A DNA stretch of 64,000 nucleotides from Clostridia bacterium (GTDB lineage: Bacteria; Bacillota; Clostridia; Oscillospirales; CAG-272). Below the pieces are notes generated by a model that ran no database searches, was not told the origin of the DNA, and saw only the letters and a program-made list of their open reading frames with translations. Shown here one piece after another: positions 42,274 through 52,140 of the stretch. How positions within the stretch are numbered: the first letter of the stretch is position 1; each line of letters opens with the position of its first letter. The stretch covers positions 85,190 through 149,189 of the forward strand of contig JAFTVG010000022.1 in NCBI GenBank assembly GCA_017465885.1, read 5' to 3'. A program made the translations under genes and the position numbers.

Positions 42274-44466
42274 TCAGGTATAGCCTCTGGATACGCTATG
42301 CACACTGCGGATCGACTTCAGTCTTGACAGAATGGAGTCGCAGTGGGCAGTATCCTTGCAGGCGATCATCATATTGATAAGAATCTCATCGTTTGGCTTG
42401 TTTTGCGTCGCGATCTGATGCAGCTCCACCCGCATCTCGGCAAGAGCCATGGTGATATCTGCGATCAGCGTCATTCTGTTTTCGGCGGCTACCTGAATAT
42501 ACACTTCAAAGGTGCCCGTTGCAGAAACGGGATTGTCCTCCCAGTGTGCCGTCACGAAGCGGTCCGCATACTGCTCCTTTTCCATATTCATGTGAACGTT
42601 GGGGCAGTCTCTCTTATGAATGGAAATACCGTATCCCTTGGTAATGAAGCCGATGATCTTGTCTCCGGGTAAGGGATTACAGCAATGGGCAAATTTCACA
42701 ATGCATCCTTCGTTACCGTCCACAATCACGCCGCCGTTTTTAGACTTGCGGGGCTTCAATTCCACGTCGCTTGCCTGCACGGGAGCTGTGGGAACGGTCT
42801 GCATTACCCGCTCGTATTCATCGTGAAGCTTGATGGAAATCTTGGAGACGGTCAGTCCGCCGTAACCGATCATGGCGAACATATCGTCCACGCTCTGAAT
42901 GCCCATTCTGCCGCTGACGGTGGAGAGGATCTCCATTTTCAAAGCTTCGGGACAGGATTTTCCGTAGCGCTTGAACTCCTTGTCCACCTCTGCCTTACCC
43001 ATCGCGATGTTCTCGCCGCGCTTTTCCTTCTTGTACCACTGACGGATCTTGTTCCTTGCCTCGGCGGTCTTCACCATCTTCAGCCAATCGCGGCTGGGAC
43101 CCTTGGCAGAGGAGGAGGTAATGATCTCCACGATCTGCCCGTTTTCAAGCTCGGTATCAATGGGAGCAATGGCGCCGTTGATCTTGGCACCGGTCATCTT
43201 GTTGCCCACCGCCGAGTGAATGGCGTAAGCAAAGTCGATGATATTTGCACCTACGGGCAGCGTGATCACGTCGCCCTTGGGCGTAAAGACGAAGATATCG
43301 TCATGGAAGAGGTCGATCTTCAGCGAGCGCAGGAACTCGTCAGGGTCCTTGACGTACTCATCCCCTTCAATGATCTTTGAGATCCACTCAAGCTTCTTAT
43401 CGATATCCTCCTTGCTTTCCTTGGTACCCGTTTTATACTTCCAATGCGCCGCAATACCGTATTCTGCGATGTGGTGCATCTCCTTGGTACGGATCTGAAC
43501 CTCAAAAGGAATACCGTCCCTTCCGATAACGGTGGTGTGAAGGGATCTGTACATATTGGGCTTGGGGGTGGAAATATAGTCCTTGAAGCGTCCGGGAATG
43601 GACTTGAACATATCGTGGATGATACCAAGCACGGTGTAGCATTCAAGCTCGGTCTCGGTGATGATGCGCAGCGCGTAAAAGTCGTAGATTTCGTCAAAGC
43701 TCTTTCCGTGCTCGTACATCTTTTTATAGATGCTGTAGACCGTCTTCACTCTGCCTTCCATGGCAAAGTTAAAGTTCAGCTCGGTCAGCTTGTCCGAAAT
43801 GTCGTCCCTTGCCTTTTGCAGAAAATTGATGTTCAGACCATATCTGCGGTCAATATCGTTCTTGATCTCGTTATAGCCGATGGGGTCCAGGAAGGATAAG
43901 GACAGATTTTCAAGCTCGTGCTTGATCTTCTGGATACCCAGACGGTGTGCAAGAGGTGCAAAGACCTGCATAGTCTCAAGAGCGGTGATACGTCTCTTGT
44001 TTTCGGGCTTTGCATAAAGGGTACGCATATTGTGGAGTCTGTCGCACAGCTTGATGAAGATCACGCGGATATCCTTGGACATGGCAAGGAACATCTTGCG
44101 CAGGTTCTCCACCTCCTGCTCCTCCTTGTCGGCAAAGGGGATCTTCTCCAATTTGGTCAGACCGTCCACCAGCATTGCCACGGGATAGCCGAATTTATGG
44201 CTGATGATGTCAAGGGAGACCTTGTCCTTGCAGTCCTCCACCGTATCGTGCAAAAGTGCGGCACAGATGGAGTCGGTATCCAACTCCAGTCCTGCCACGA
44301 TCTCTGCCACCGCAACGGGGTGGGAGATATAGGGCTCTCCGCTGATGCGGAACTGTCCCTCATGCAGCTCCTTTGCAAACTCGTAAGCCGCCGTGATCTT
44401 GGCAAGATCATAGTTTTTTTCGGTCTCTTTTAAAGTGATCAACAGTCCCGAAATGCCGTCAGTCAT
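42274..44466 (-). CDS. relA: Bifunctional (p)ppGpp synthetase/hydrolase (RelA/SpoT)
   Basis: A 730-residue Rel protein. The HD hydrolase domain (about 45-150) shows HPVAVAEIVAGL and LLHDTVEDC. The synthetase domain (about 235-345) shows STPKPNMYRSLHT. A TGS domain (about 390-450), a Cys/His segment (CCNPLPGDKIIGFITKG) and a C-terminal ACT domain follow. Both catalytic sites look intact, so it controls the stringent response in both directions. It begins four bases after recJ. Confidence 0.96.
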   Translation of the reverse strand: MTDGISGLLITLKETEKNYDLAKITAAYEFAKELHEGQFRISGEPYISHPVAVAEIVAGLELDTDSICAALLHDTVEDCKDKVSLDIISHKFGYPVAMLVDGLTKLEKIPFADKEEQEVENLRKMFLAMSKDIRVIFIKLCDRLHNMRTLYAKPENKRRITALETMQVFAPLAHRLGIQKIKHELENLSLSFLDPIGYNEIKNDIDRRYGLNINFLQKARDDISDKLTELNFNFAMEGRVKTVYSIYKKMYEHGKSFDEIYDFYALRIITETELECYTVLGIIHDMFKSIPGRFKDYISTPKPNMYRSLHTTVIGRDGIPFEVQIRTKEMHHIAEYGIAAHWKYKTGTKESKEDIDKKLEWISKIIEGDEYVKDPDEFLRSLKIDLFHDDIFVFTPKGDVITLPVGANIIDFAYAIHSAVGNKMTGAKINGAIAPIDTELENGQIVEIITSSSAKGPSRDWLKMVKTAEARNKIRQWYKKEKRGENIAMGKAEVDKEFKRYGKSCPEALKMEILSTVSGRMGIQSVDDMFAMIGYGGLTVSKISIKLHDEYERVMQTVPTAPVQASDVELKPRKSKNGGVIVDGNEGCIVKFAHCCNPLPGDKIIGFITKGYGISIHKRDCPNVHMNMEKEQYADRFVTAHWEDNPVSATGTFEVYIQVAAENRMTLIADITMALAEMRVELHQIATQNKPNDEILINMMIACKDTAHCDSILSRLKSIRSVHSVSRGYT

Positions 44467-44470
44467 ACTA

Positions 44471-46600
44471 TCATCCTTTCTTCTGTTCCTGCCCCCGCTC
44501 TTGCAGGGACTCTGAAGCTTTGCGCACGGCGCAATAAAGCGCCGAACGTTCTATATCTACTTTTTTATCGGTCGGGATCAGCTCAAAGGTAAAGCAATCC
44601 CGCTCCTTTCCTCCGTCTCTTCTGCGATAAAACACCGCCAACCCCTGCTCTTCAAAAACCATCAGGATCAAACGGCAAACGGCAACGGAAGAAATGCCGT
44701 TTTCAAGAGAAAGGCGCCGCAAAGAAAACGAAAGCTCCTTTGCAGCAGTCATTCCCTTGAGTGCCAGATATATTTTTACAAAATCCGCTCTTGTGGGAAG
44801 GGGCATAAGGGGTATCTTGCCCCGCTCAAGGCCCTCAATACATTTATACGCACTTTCATATTCAACGAGCGTTTTTCCTGCAGGAGCAATCCCCTTTGTC
44901 AAAAGTTGAACGCTCTTGCGCTTCATATACTCGTTGACCGAAAGCTCGAAAAGAAGATCAACACGGTCAAAGCGCATGTAAGGAAACAAAGAGGTCTTCT
45001 TAGAAAACAGCAGGGCTGTATAATAGAGATCTTCCTTCTTTACCAGCATTTTGGTATGCGCTCCGCCGGAAAGAGCGGTGATCTGCTCCACCTCCGCATC
45101 CTGCAAAAGAAAGAGCGGAACACGGTTTCCCGTGCCAAAGGGCTCCAACATCGAAAGAGACTCGGCAAAGGGCAAGGTCAGGTCAAGGGTGGAAAGACAC
45201 ATATCAGCCTGCATACCGTCTTTGGCTTCTTTGAACGGCGCATATCGTCTGCAAGCCAACTCCTCTACGGCAAGCACGAACCCTTCAAGCTCGCTTCTGT
45301 TTACCGTCAGCCCCGCCGCCTGCTCGTGTCCTCCGAATTTTTCAAGCATGGGCGCGCATTCCTCCAGCAGCTCCACCAGATTCATACCGTCCACGCCTCT
45401 GCCCGATCCGTAGCCGTGATCGCCCTCCAGAGAAATGAGGATGACGCCCCTTTGAAGCCGTTCGCTTAAGCGCGCGGCAACGATACCGAGAACGCCTCTG
45501 TGCCATCCTTCGCCCCACAAAACGACAAGCGGCTTTTGTTCCGCGTCAATTTGGGAAAGAAGTCGATTTGCCTGCTCTAAAATGATCTCCTCGGTGGCAC
45601 GGCGCTGAAGATTGTAATTGCAAAGCTCCTTTGCAAGAAGGAGAGACTCACCTTTGTCCTCAGCAAGAAGCAGATGAAGTGCTCTTTCCGCACTTCCCAT
45701 TCTGCCCGCCGCATTAACGTGGGGAGCAAGACGGTAACCGACGATCGAGGAATGGATCTCGCTGTTTTTAATTGAGAGCTCTTTAATCAACGCTGCCAAA
45801 CCGGGATTTCCCCCCGTCTTCATCAGCTCAATGCCCTTCTTGACGATATATCTGTTCTCGTCAAGCATCGGCATCACATCGGCGATCGTTCCCAGCGCCA
45901 CCAGATCACCGTATCTCTCAAGAAGCTCCTGCGCCACCAGAGAGACCGTTTTTTCCGGATGTCGGGTCGATTCAAGAGCACAGATCAGCTTGAACGCAAC
46001 CCCGACGCCGGCAAGACCCTCGAAGGGATATGCGCTGTCCTGCCGCATAGGATTTACCACTGCAATACAACGAGGAAGTGCTCCCGCACATTCGTGGTGG
46101 TCGGTCACCACCGTTTTTATGCCGAGAGAACGGGCGTACGCCACCTCGGCAGGCGCCGTTGTACCGGTATCCACGGTGACCATCAAGCCGATCCCACGAT
46201 TCCCAAAGGTCTCCAGCACCGAGGTGCTCAGTCCGTATCCCTCTCCCAGGCGGTCGGGAATATAGCAGACCGTATGCCCGCCGATCCCATCAAGGTAGCG
46301 GCAAAGGCAGGCGGCGGAGGTGACACCGTCTGCGTCGTAGTCTCCGTAGATCAATATGTCCTCTCCCTGATCTACTGCAAGAAGAATGGCATCCGCAGCA
46401 GAGCGCATATCAGGCAAGAGGAAGGGGTCGTGCAGATGATCGGCTACCGGGTAAAGAAAATCCTGTATGTCCCGCACGTTACGGTAGCCTCTTGAAAAGA
46501 GCAAAGAAACCAGCGGCAGAGGTAAGCCCAGTTTCTCTGCGATTACTGCCGCCTCGCTTTGGGTATGGAGATCGACCGAAGGAAAGGAACTACCGCTCAT
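44471..46600 (-). CDS. recJ: Single-stranded-DNA exonuclease RecJ
   Basis: A 709-residue DHH-family nuclease. DYDADGVTSA near residue 85 and the DHHE motif near 165 bind the metals; the DHHA1 region with GGHEQAAGL near 400 follows, then an OB-like and a C-terminal region. It is longer than E. coli RecJ because of a C-terminal extension of about 150 residues, usual in Firmicutes. The ATG at 46600 follows GAGGAGG; it overlaps the rseC-like gene by 11 bases. Confidence 0.93.
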   Translation of the reverse strand: MSGSSFPSVDLHTQSEAAVIAEKLGLPLPLVSLLFSRGYRNVRDIQDFLYPVADHLHDPFLLPDMRSAADAILLAVDQGEDILIYGDYDADGVTSAACLCRYLDGIGGHTVCYIPDRLGEGYGLSTSVLETFGNRGIGLMVTVDTGTTAPAEVAYARSLGIKTVVTDHHECAGALPRCIAVVNPMRQDSAYPFEGLAGVGVAFKLICALESTRHPEKTVSLVAQELLERYGDLVALGTIADVMPMLDENRYIVKKGIELMKTGGNPGLAALIKELSIKNSEIHSSIVGYRLAPHVNAAGRMGSAERALHLLLAEDKGESLLLAKELCNYNLQRRATEEIILEQANRLLSQIDAEQKPLVVLWGEGWHRGVLGIVAARLSERLQRGVILISLEGDHGYGSGRGVDGMNLVELLEECAPMLEKFGGHEQAAGLTVNRSELEGFVLAVEELACRRYAPFKEAKDGMQADMCLSTLDLTLPFAESLSMLEPFGTGNRVPLFLLQDAEVEQITALSGGAHTKMLVKKEDLYYTALLFSKKTSLFPYMRFDRVDLLFELSVNEYMKRKSVQLLTKGIAPAGKTLVEYESAYKCIEGLERGKIPLMPLPTRADFVKIYLALKGMTAAKELSFSLRRLSLENGISSVAVCRLILMVFEEQGLAVFYRRRDGGKERDCFTFELIPTDKKVDIERSALYCAVRKASESLQERGQEQKKG

Positions 46601-47033
46601 AACCTGCCTCCTCTCTCTTCGGTAAAACACTTACAGCAACATAGCTGATGTGGAGTGCCTTGCACCGTTCTGCCGTAAAACGCAGGGCAAGCAACCCGCC
46701 CGCCCAAATAAGAAGAAAGCTCAGAGTGGCAATATCCGCGCCGGCTACTCCGTAAAGGGCAAATGCTCCGACGAATGCGATCAGCAAGGGCAAGAGAAAA
46801 ACAATGGTATAGCACAAAAGCACCTTTGCATTTGATGCCTTCAGCATTACTCTGTCCCCAGGCCTTGCTCCGCAACCATCGACGGCATTGATCGTTTGTA
46901 TGGGACAGCTGTTTGAAAAAGAGCATCCTTTTTTCTCTTTTTCACAACCGCTGCATCCCTTTTCGTTTTCCAAAAGAACGAGCAGCGTATTGATACTTCT
47001 GTCGCTCTTAACGACCGTTCCCTTTTTTGTCAT
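46590..47033 (-). CDS. RseC/MucC-like membrane protein
   Basis: A 147-residue protein with a cysteine-rich N-terminal part (CSGCEKEKKGC and CPIQTINAVDGC) and two membrane helices (about 72-95 and 100-120). This is the SoxR-reducing-system RseC/MucC family. In Rnf-containing bacteria it is linked to electron transfer; here Rnf is 9 kb away on the other strand. It is between the FAD oxidoreductase and recJ. Confidence 0.82.
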   Translation of the reverse strand: MTKKGTVVKSDRSINTLLVLLENEKGCSGCEKEKKGCSFSNSCPIQTINAVDGCGARPGDRVMLKASNAKVLLCYTIVFLLPLLIAFVGAFALYGVAGADIATLSFLLIWAGGLLALRFTAERCKALHISYVAVSVLPKREEAGYER

Positions 47034-47061
47034 ACGCTCCTCACTCCCTTGCTTTATCGGG

Positions 47062-48678
47062 TCACTTATTCGGTGAATACTCCGAGATCACCCTATAGGC
47101 GACCTTTAATCCATCAATCGCGGCACTGGTAATTCCGCCCGCATACCCTGCACCCTCACCTGCGGGGTAAAGATTGGTGCACCCCACAGCCGTAAGCGTT
47201 TCGGTTCTCGGAATGCGCACGGGTGCAGAGGTTCTGGTCTCTACGCCCGTCAGTACCGCATCTGCGCAGGCGTAGCCCTTGATCTTTTTTTCAAATACGG
47301 GAAACCCCCGCTTCATCATCTCAAAAACGTGGGGGGGCAAAACAGCAGACAAATCACACAGCTCATAGTGAGCCCCATCCCTGAAGGTGGGGGTGATCCT
47401 TGAGGGTGCCGTCCCCTTCGTTTCTCCTAAAAAATCGCCCATAGTCTGCACAGGCGCCTTGTATCCGCCCCCTGCCGCTTCAAACGCCCGCTTTTCAAGC
47501 GCTCTTTGATAGGCGATCGCCTTTTGCGGGGTTGCTCCGTAGTCCTCTTTCAGGACCGATACGGCAATTGCCGCATTGGCATTTCTGCCGTCACGGGCAA
47601 AATTGCTCATACCGTTGACAACGAGCCCGCCCTCCTCCGAGGAGGCACACACAACCTCGCCTCCGGGGCACATACAAAAGCTGTAAACCCCTCTGCTGCC
47701 CTCTCTGTGTGAAAGGGTATATTCGCCGTGTCCCAGGATAGAAATGTCGGCATCGCCGTAAAGAGCGTAGTCGATATCCTCCTGCAGATGCTCCACGCGC
47801 GCGCCCACCGAGAAGTCCTTTGCCTCCAAAAGCAGATCTCTGCTCATCAACATCTCATAGGTATCTCTGGCACTGTGACCGACCGCAAGGATAAGCACCC
47901 CGCATTCAATCTCGCCCTTGCTCGTAAGCAACGAGCATACTCTTCCGTCCGCCCCCCGCTTGATATCAAGGAGCTTCGTATCATAAAGGATCTCCCCGCC
48001 GAGCGCTCTGATCTCTCTGTCTGCATTTTCAACTACGCCCAACAGCTTATCCGTGCCCACGTGAGGCTTGGCAAGAAGCTTGATGCTTTCGGGGGCACCA
48101 AATTCCACCAGCGTATCAAAGACCACGCCGCCCAAGGGATCGTTTACCCGGGTAACCAGCTTTCCGTCTGAAAAGGTGCCCGCACCGCCGGCGCCAAACT
48201 GAATATTGGTCTCGGTATCCAGAAAGCCCGTCTTTTTGAAGAAGTCCACCTTCTCCTTGCGTTTTGCCACACAGCTTCCCCGTTCAAGCACCAAAGGATG
48301 ATATCCTGCCCGTGCCAAAGCAAGCGCGGCAAACATTCCGCAAGGACCAAAGCCGACCACCACCGCTCTTCCGAAAAGGACTCTTCTTCCGCACGCGGGG
48401 ATCTGCTCTGCAGACGCCCGCAGAGCACCGCCAAGACGCTTGAGCGTCCCCTCCGAGGGCAACCGATCCACCTGCGCACACACCGAATACAAAAAGCGGA
48501 TGTCCTCTTTCTTTCGTGCGTCCACAGATCTGCGGAAAATATATAGATTTTCTCCCCGTACACCCGCCTTTTTCAGCTTTCCCATCGCCTGATCAAGTGC
48601 CTCCTGCATCGGCGCCTTATAAGGCAATGAGATGTCCCTGAGTATGATCGAGTGCCTTTTTTTCGTTTGCTCGTTCAT
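47062..48678 (-). CDS. FAD-dependent oxidoreductase (COG2509-like)
   Basis: A 538-residue flavoprotein. An N-terminal region of about 85 residues precedes the dinucleotide-binding motif VVVGFGPCGMFAALALARAG, then a domain with FGAGGAGTFSDGKLVTR and a C-terminal GEGAGYAGGITSAAIDGLKV that closes the FAD site. Such proteins are widespread in anaerobes and without a settled substrate. The ATG at 48678 begins MNEQTKKRHS; its ribosome site is weak. It follows the cdaA-cdaR pair. Confidence 0.82.
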   Translation of the reverse strand: MNEQTKKRHSIILRDISLPYKAPMQEALDQAMGKLKKAGVRGENLYIFRRSVDARKKEDIRFLYSVCAQVDRLPSEGTLKRLGGALRASAEQIPACGRRVLFGRAVVVGFGPCGMFAALALARAGYHPLVLERGSCVAKRKEKVDFFKKTGFLDTETNIQFGAGGAGTFSDGKLVTRVNDPLGGVVFDTLVEFGAPESIKLLAKPHVGTDKLLGVVENADREIRALGGEILYDTKLLDIKRGADGRVCSLLTSKGEIECGVLILAVGHSARDTYEMLMSRDLLLEAKDFSVGARVEHLQEDIDYALYGDADISILGHGEYTLSHREGSRGVYSFCMCPGGEVVCASSEEGGLVVNGMSNFARDGRNANAAIAVSVLKEDYGATPQKAIAYQRALEKRAFEAAGGGYKAPVQTMGDFLGETKGTAPSRITPTFRDGAHYELCDLSAVLPPHVFEMMKRGFPVFEKKIKGYACADAVLTGVETRTSAPVRIPRTETLTAVGCTNLYPAGEGAGYAGGITSAAIDGLKVAYRVISEYSPNK

Positions 48679-48712
48679 TGACTTTCTTCGTTTTTCCCGT
48701 TCTTTATATACT

Positions 48713-50113
48713 TCAGCCGTTTTGAACCGACTCGGAGCGGTCGTCTGCCGTAACGGTGACCTTGACCATTTCAGAGGACACCGAAAGAAGCTTTTCCACC
48801 TTGTCGCTTGACGCACTGATATAGATCTTCAGATCGTATTCTGCGCTTCCCTCGACAGCCTTACTCAGATCGAGAACGATCATCAGATCGCTTGCCGCCA
48901 GCTTCCCGGACTCCGCATCGGCAGGTATATATTTGACCTGGACCTTGTAGCCGTTCTTGTCAAAGGAATACGAGCCGTTTTCGGGAGGAAGGATCACAAG
49001 ATCCTCCGCATTGATCACAAGATCTGCGCTTTCCGCGCCCTCCTGCTTTTCAACGACCAGAGTAAAGGCATCGACCTGACCGTTCTTCGTTAAAAACTTC
49101 ACATTACTGCCAAGCTCGGAGGAAGAAAGCGTGTAATGTCTTGACGGGATATCCTGCGCAACGGAAAATACCAGCTCGTCGGGCAAACGATCGATCTCAA
49201 AGACCGGTCCGATCACGCCGACCGTGGTTGACGACAAGGTATAATTTGCCGTATCTCCCGCCTCCTTTTTGGGGGAGAGGGTCATGGTCTTATACTTGTT
49301 CACCGTCACATTCACCTCAAGCGTCGAGGGCTCAAAGCGCAAAAACTCCGAGTCGATCACGTCGCCGTATCTGTCGCAAGCCACGGGGGTAACGTAGACC
49401 GTTGCGTCGCCCGTGATCTCCTTGAGCCAATCCACGTTCAGAGAGATATACTCGATAGATTCCACTCTCTTCTGGTCGCCGATCACCGTTACGCTCTTTT
49501 CGACAACCCCCTGACTGCGCAGAGAAATGCCGTTTGCAAAGGAATAATTGCTCATATTCAATCTGACGGGGCCATCCTTTGCACTTCCCGCATTGGCAGT
49601 GGAAAATTCCTTGGCGCTTGCCTCCGATACGGTCACCTTCACCGTTTTCGTAGAGCAGGACACGCCCTCGGGAGCGCTGATCTTCAGCTCCACCGTATAT
49701 TCACCGGGCGCGATCTGCTCTTCTCCTTCAAAAATGCCGTCGATACTGACACCGCTTTCGTCGTCCAAAGCGAAAACGTAAACGCTGGCACTGATCAACG
49801 AGGGATCGTCCGTGATCCGCTTGATGACCTCATCCTTCCCCTTGAAGACCAGATCCACCGTGGCAGGCTCGACCGAGGACACGGTGTAATTATTGCTCAT
49901 CAGCTGTGCATTGCCCACAACCTCCACGGGAATACCCGTGCAGGTGTTATTTCCCCAAATCACAAAGAGCCACAGCCCAAACGCGGCAATGATCGATCCG
50001 ATCAAGGGAATGAAAAAGGATTTTCGTGCAGTCTTGTTTTTGATCGCACCCGTCAGACCCTGATTGTCAAATTCGCCGTCACTGTAAACGCCGACAGTCT
50101 TGCTTGTATTCAT
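48713..50113 (-). CDS. cdaR: YbbR-domain protein CdaR
   Basis: A 466-residue protein with one membrane helix (about 32-52) and four YbbR-like beta domains outside (about 60-450). CdaR binds and tunes the diadenylate cyclase CdaA. The ATG at 50113 follows GGAGAG. It lies directly after cdaA as is normal; the third usual partner, glmM, does not follow here. Confidence 0.88.
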   Translation of the reverse strand: MNTSKTVGVYSDGEFDNQGLTGAIKNKTARKSFFIPLIGSIIAAFGLWLFVIWGNNTCTGIPVEVVGNAQLMSNNYTVSSVEPATVDLVFKGKDEVIKRITDDPSLISASVYVFALDDESGVSIDGIFEGEEQIAPGEYTVELKISAPEGVSCSTKTVKVTVSEASAKEFSTANAGSAKDGPVRLNMSNYSFANGISLRSQGVVEKSVTVIGDQKRVESIEYISLNVDWLKEITGDATVYVTPVACDRYGDVIDSEFLRFEPSTLEVNVTVNKYKTMTLSPKKEAGDTANYTLSSTTVGVIGPVFEIDRLPDELVFSVAQDIPSRHYTLSSSELGSNVKFLTKNGQVDAFTLVVEKQEGAESADLVINAEDLVILPPENGSYSFDKNGYKVQVKYIPADAESGKLAASDLMIVLDLSKAVEGSAEYDLKIYISASSDKVEKLLSVSSEMVKVTVTADDRSESVQNG

Positions 50114-50133
50114 ATCAGTCTCTCCTTCCCTTC

Positions 50134-51111
50134 TCATTCGCTTTTGTTCTCACCTTTAGCAGCACTCTCGCCCTCGGAAAAAATATCCTCCAGCTGGAGC
50201 GCATCGTCGTACTGCCCCTCAGCGCCCTTTGTCTTGCGCTTCTTTTTGCTCGCGCTTTGTCTTTTTTCGTCCCTTTTGCTCTTTTTGACCTTCGTGCCCT
50301 TTTCATCCTCGATGGCGATATCGATCACGCCCGTAAGGAAGCGCTTGAGCGACACGTAGTCCAGATTTCTTCTCAGCTTGCCCTCAATGGCAACCGAAAT
50401 GGTGCCGGTCTGCTCGGAAACCACCACGACCACCGCATCCGACACCTCGCTCACGCCCACCGCGGCATGGTGTCTGGTCCCAAGATCCTTGAAATCGTCG
50501 TTGGTGGAAAGAGGCAGGAAGCATCCTGCGGCATATACCTTATCCTCTCTGATGACCACCGCGCCGTCGTGCAAGGGTGCGTTCTTAAAAAACAGGTTTT
50601 CAAGAAGAGGAGCAGTTGCTTCGGCGTTGATCACCGTGCCGCTGTTGATATGCTCGCCAAGCTTTGTTTTGCGCTCGATCACGATCAGTGCACCTGTCTT
50701 GTCCTTTGCCATCTGACAGCTTGCGTCGCACACGCTGTCGATCATCTGCATCGTTCTCTGCGCCTGATTTTTGTCAGCGATCATCCGCAGGCTCTTCAAG
50801 GGCTCGGAGCCCATCTTTTCAAGAGCCGAGCGCAGCTCGGGCTGAAATAAGACGATCAAGGCAAGGACACCCACCTCGAAAAAGTTTCCGAGAACGAAGT
50901 TGATCGTCAAGAGACCGAAGGTGCTTGCAGCCAGCTTTAAAACCAGCAAGAGCACCACGCCAACGATCAGCTTACCTGCCCGTCTGTTGCGAATAAAGGA
51001 GAATGCAAAATACATCACCACCGCAACGATCAGAATGTCAAAAACATCCTGAACGTCCACAGACGACACCAGCATCCACACCTCTGATAAAAACTCTTTG
51101 ATCATTTCCAT
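50134..51111 (-). CDS. cdaA: Diadenylate cyclase CdaA
   Basis: A 325-residue c-di-AMP synthase. Three N-terminal membrane helices (about 15-85) precede the DAC domain, with LHDGAVVIR near 190 and GTRHHAAVGVSE near 220. The usual motif is DGA plus RHR; here the last Arg is His. A Lys/Glu-rich tail of about 60 residues follows, with runs such as KKSKRDEKRQSASKKKRKTK (residues about 270-305). It starts a long operon after a strong promoter. Confidence 0.93.
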   Translation of the reverse strand: MEMIKEFLSEVWMLVSSVDVQDVFDILIVAVVMYFAFSFIRNRRAGKLIVGVVLLLVLKLAASTFGLLTINFVLGNFFEVGVLALIVLFQPELRSALEKMGSEPLKSLRMIADKNQAQRTMQMIDSVCDASCQMAKDKTGALIVIERKTKLGEHINSGTVINAEATAPLLENLFFKNAPLHDGAVVIREDKVYAAGCFLPLSTNDDFKDLGTRHHAAVGVSEVSDAVVVVVSEQTGTISVAIEGKLRRNLDYVSLKRFLTGVIDIAIEDEKGTKVKKSKRDEKRQSASKKKRKTKGAEGQYDDALQLEDIFSEGESAAKGENKSE

Positions 51112-51180
51112 TTTGGCAATCCTTTCGGCTTTTTCAATTCAAAATCGGCAAGAGACAGCCGCACAAATTAAATTTTATTT

Positions 51181-51209
51181 ATTATAGCATATTATTAAAT
51201 ATATTTCAA
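51181..51209 (-). promoter_or_regulatory. Promoter of cdaA and the downstream run
   Basis: Minus strand: TTGAAA (51209-51204), 17-base spacer, TATAAT (51186-51181). The gap to ispD (51112-51419) is AT-rich and holds this and the divergent ispD promoter; nothing else was seen. Confidence 0.8.
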
Positions 51210-51279
51210 ATGTTTTTTTACGCTTTACGGGCATTTTTTGCCCTTTTTGAAAAAATTTTTTATCGTACTCTGCCACTCC

Positions 51280-51308
51280 TTGCTTTTTTCCTGAAACTGT
51301 GGTATACT
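51280..51308 (+). promoter_or_regulatory. Promoter of ispD-ispF
   Basis: TTGCTT (51280-51285), 17-base spacer, TATACT (51303-51308). A leader of about 105 bases follows before the TTG start; no riboswitch was recognised in it. Confidence 0.7.
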
Positions 51309-51419
51309 GTGTTTATCTGTGAAGGCTCGCACCGGCATTGACGGACAGTCGGATCGCTCACGTCATCAGAAAAGGAGCGCGCTTTCAAACAACGAAGGAA
51401 GAAAAGCGGAGGTCGAACT

Positions 51420-52139
51420 TTGACTCATTTATTTGCAAAAAAACAGTTTTCAGCCGTCGTTCTGGCAGGAGGCTCCTCCTCCCGTATGGGCGGCATCTCC
51501 AAGCAGCACCAGCGGCTTTTGGGCACACCCGTTGCGGTATATACTCTGCGCTCCTTTGAGCACTGCCCCGAATGCACCGAGATCATCGTGGTATCCAAGG
51601 CGGACGAATGTCCTCTCTTTGAAGAATACCGCACCGAATACGGCTTTTCAAAGCTCAAATGCGTCCTTCCCGGCGGCAAGTCAAGACAGGAGTCGGCCTT
51701 TATCGGAATGAAGGCGATCGATGAAAAAAGCAGTTATATTGCCATTCACGATGCAGCAAGATGCCTTATCACCTCAGAGCAGATCAGCAAGGTCTTTGCC
51801 GCCGCCTACCGCACAGATGCGGCAACCGCCGCCTGCCCCGCCACCGACACCGTGAAATTTGTTTCCGCCTCTATGAAGACCGAAACCGAAGGGCAGCCTG
51901 ACAGATCAAGGCTGTGGAATATGCAAACCCCACAGATATTCTACGCCGATCTTTACCGTGCCGCCGCATATACCGCCGCAGAAAAAAGCTTCGCCGCCAC
52001 AGACGACTGCTCGTTGCTTGAAAGCGTGGGCTTTGGCTGTACGGTGGTGGATTGCGGAAGAGAAAACATCAAGATCACCACCCCCATCGACTTGGTTCTT
52101 GCCGAAGCGATCTTAAGCGCGCGGCAGAAAGGAGAATAA
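51420..52139 (+). CDS. ispD: 2-C-methyl-D-erythritol 4-phosphate cytidylyltransferase
   Basis: A 239-residue MEP-pathway enzyme. The nucleotide loop [13 protein letters not shown] is at about 13-25 and [11 protein letters not shown] near 108. It joins CTP to methylerythritol phosphate for isoprenoid synthesis. The start is TTG, seven bases after GCGGAGG. The stop overlaps the ispF ATG region within two bases, so both are co-translated. Confidence 0.93.
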   Translation: MTHLFAKKQFSAVVLAGGSSSRMGGISKQHQRLLGTPVAVYTLRSFEHCPECTEIIVVSKADECPLFEEYRTEYGFSKLKCVLPGGKSRQESAFIGMKAIDEKSSYIAIHDAARCLITSEQISKVFAAAYRTDAATAACPATDTVKFVSASMKTETEGQPDRSRLWNMQTPQIFYADLYRAAAYTAAEKSFAATDDCSLLESVGFGCTVVDCGRENIKITTPIDLVLAEAILSARQKGE

Positions 52140-52140
52140 A

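Noticed and set aside
51112..51419. Riboswitch in the ispD leader
   Set aside because: I could find only the two divergent promoters; no known aptamer motif is visible.
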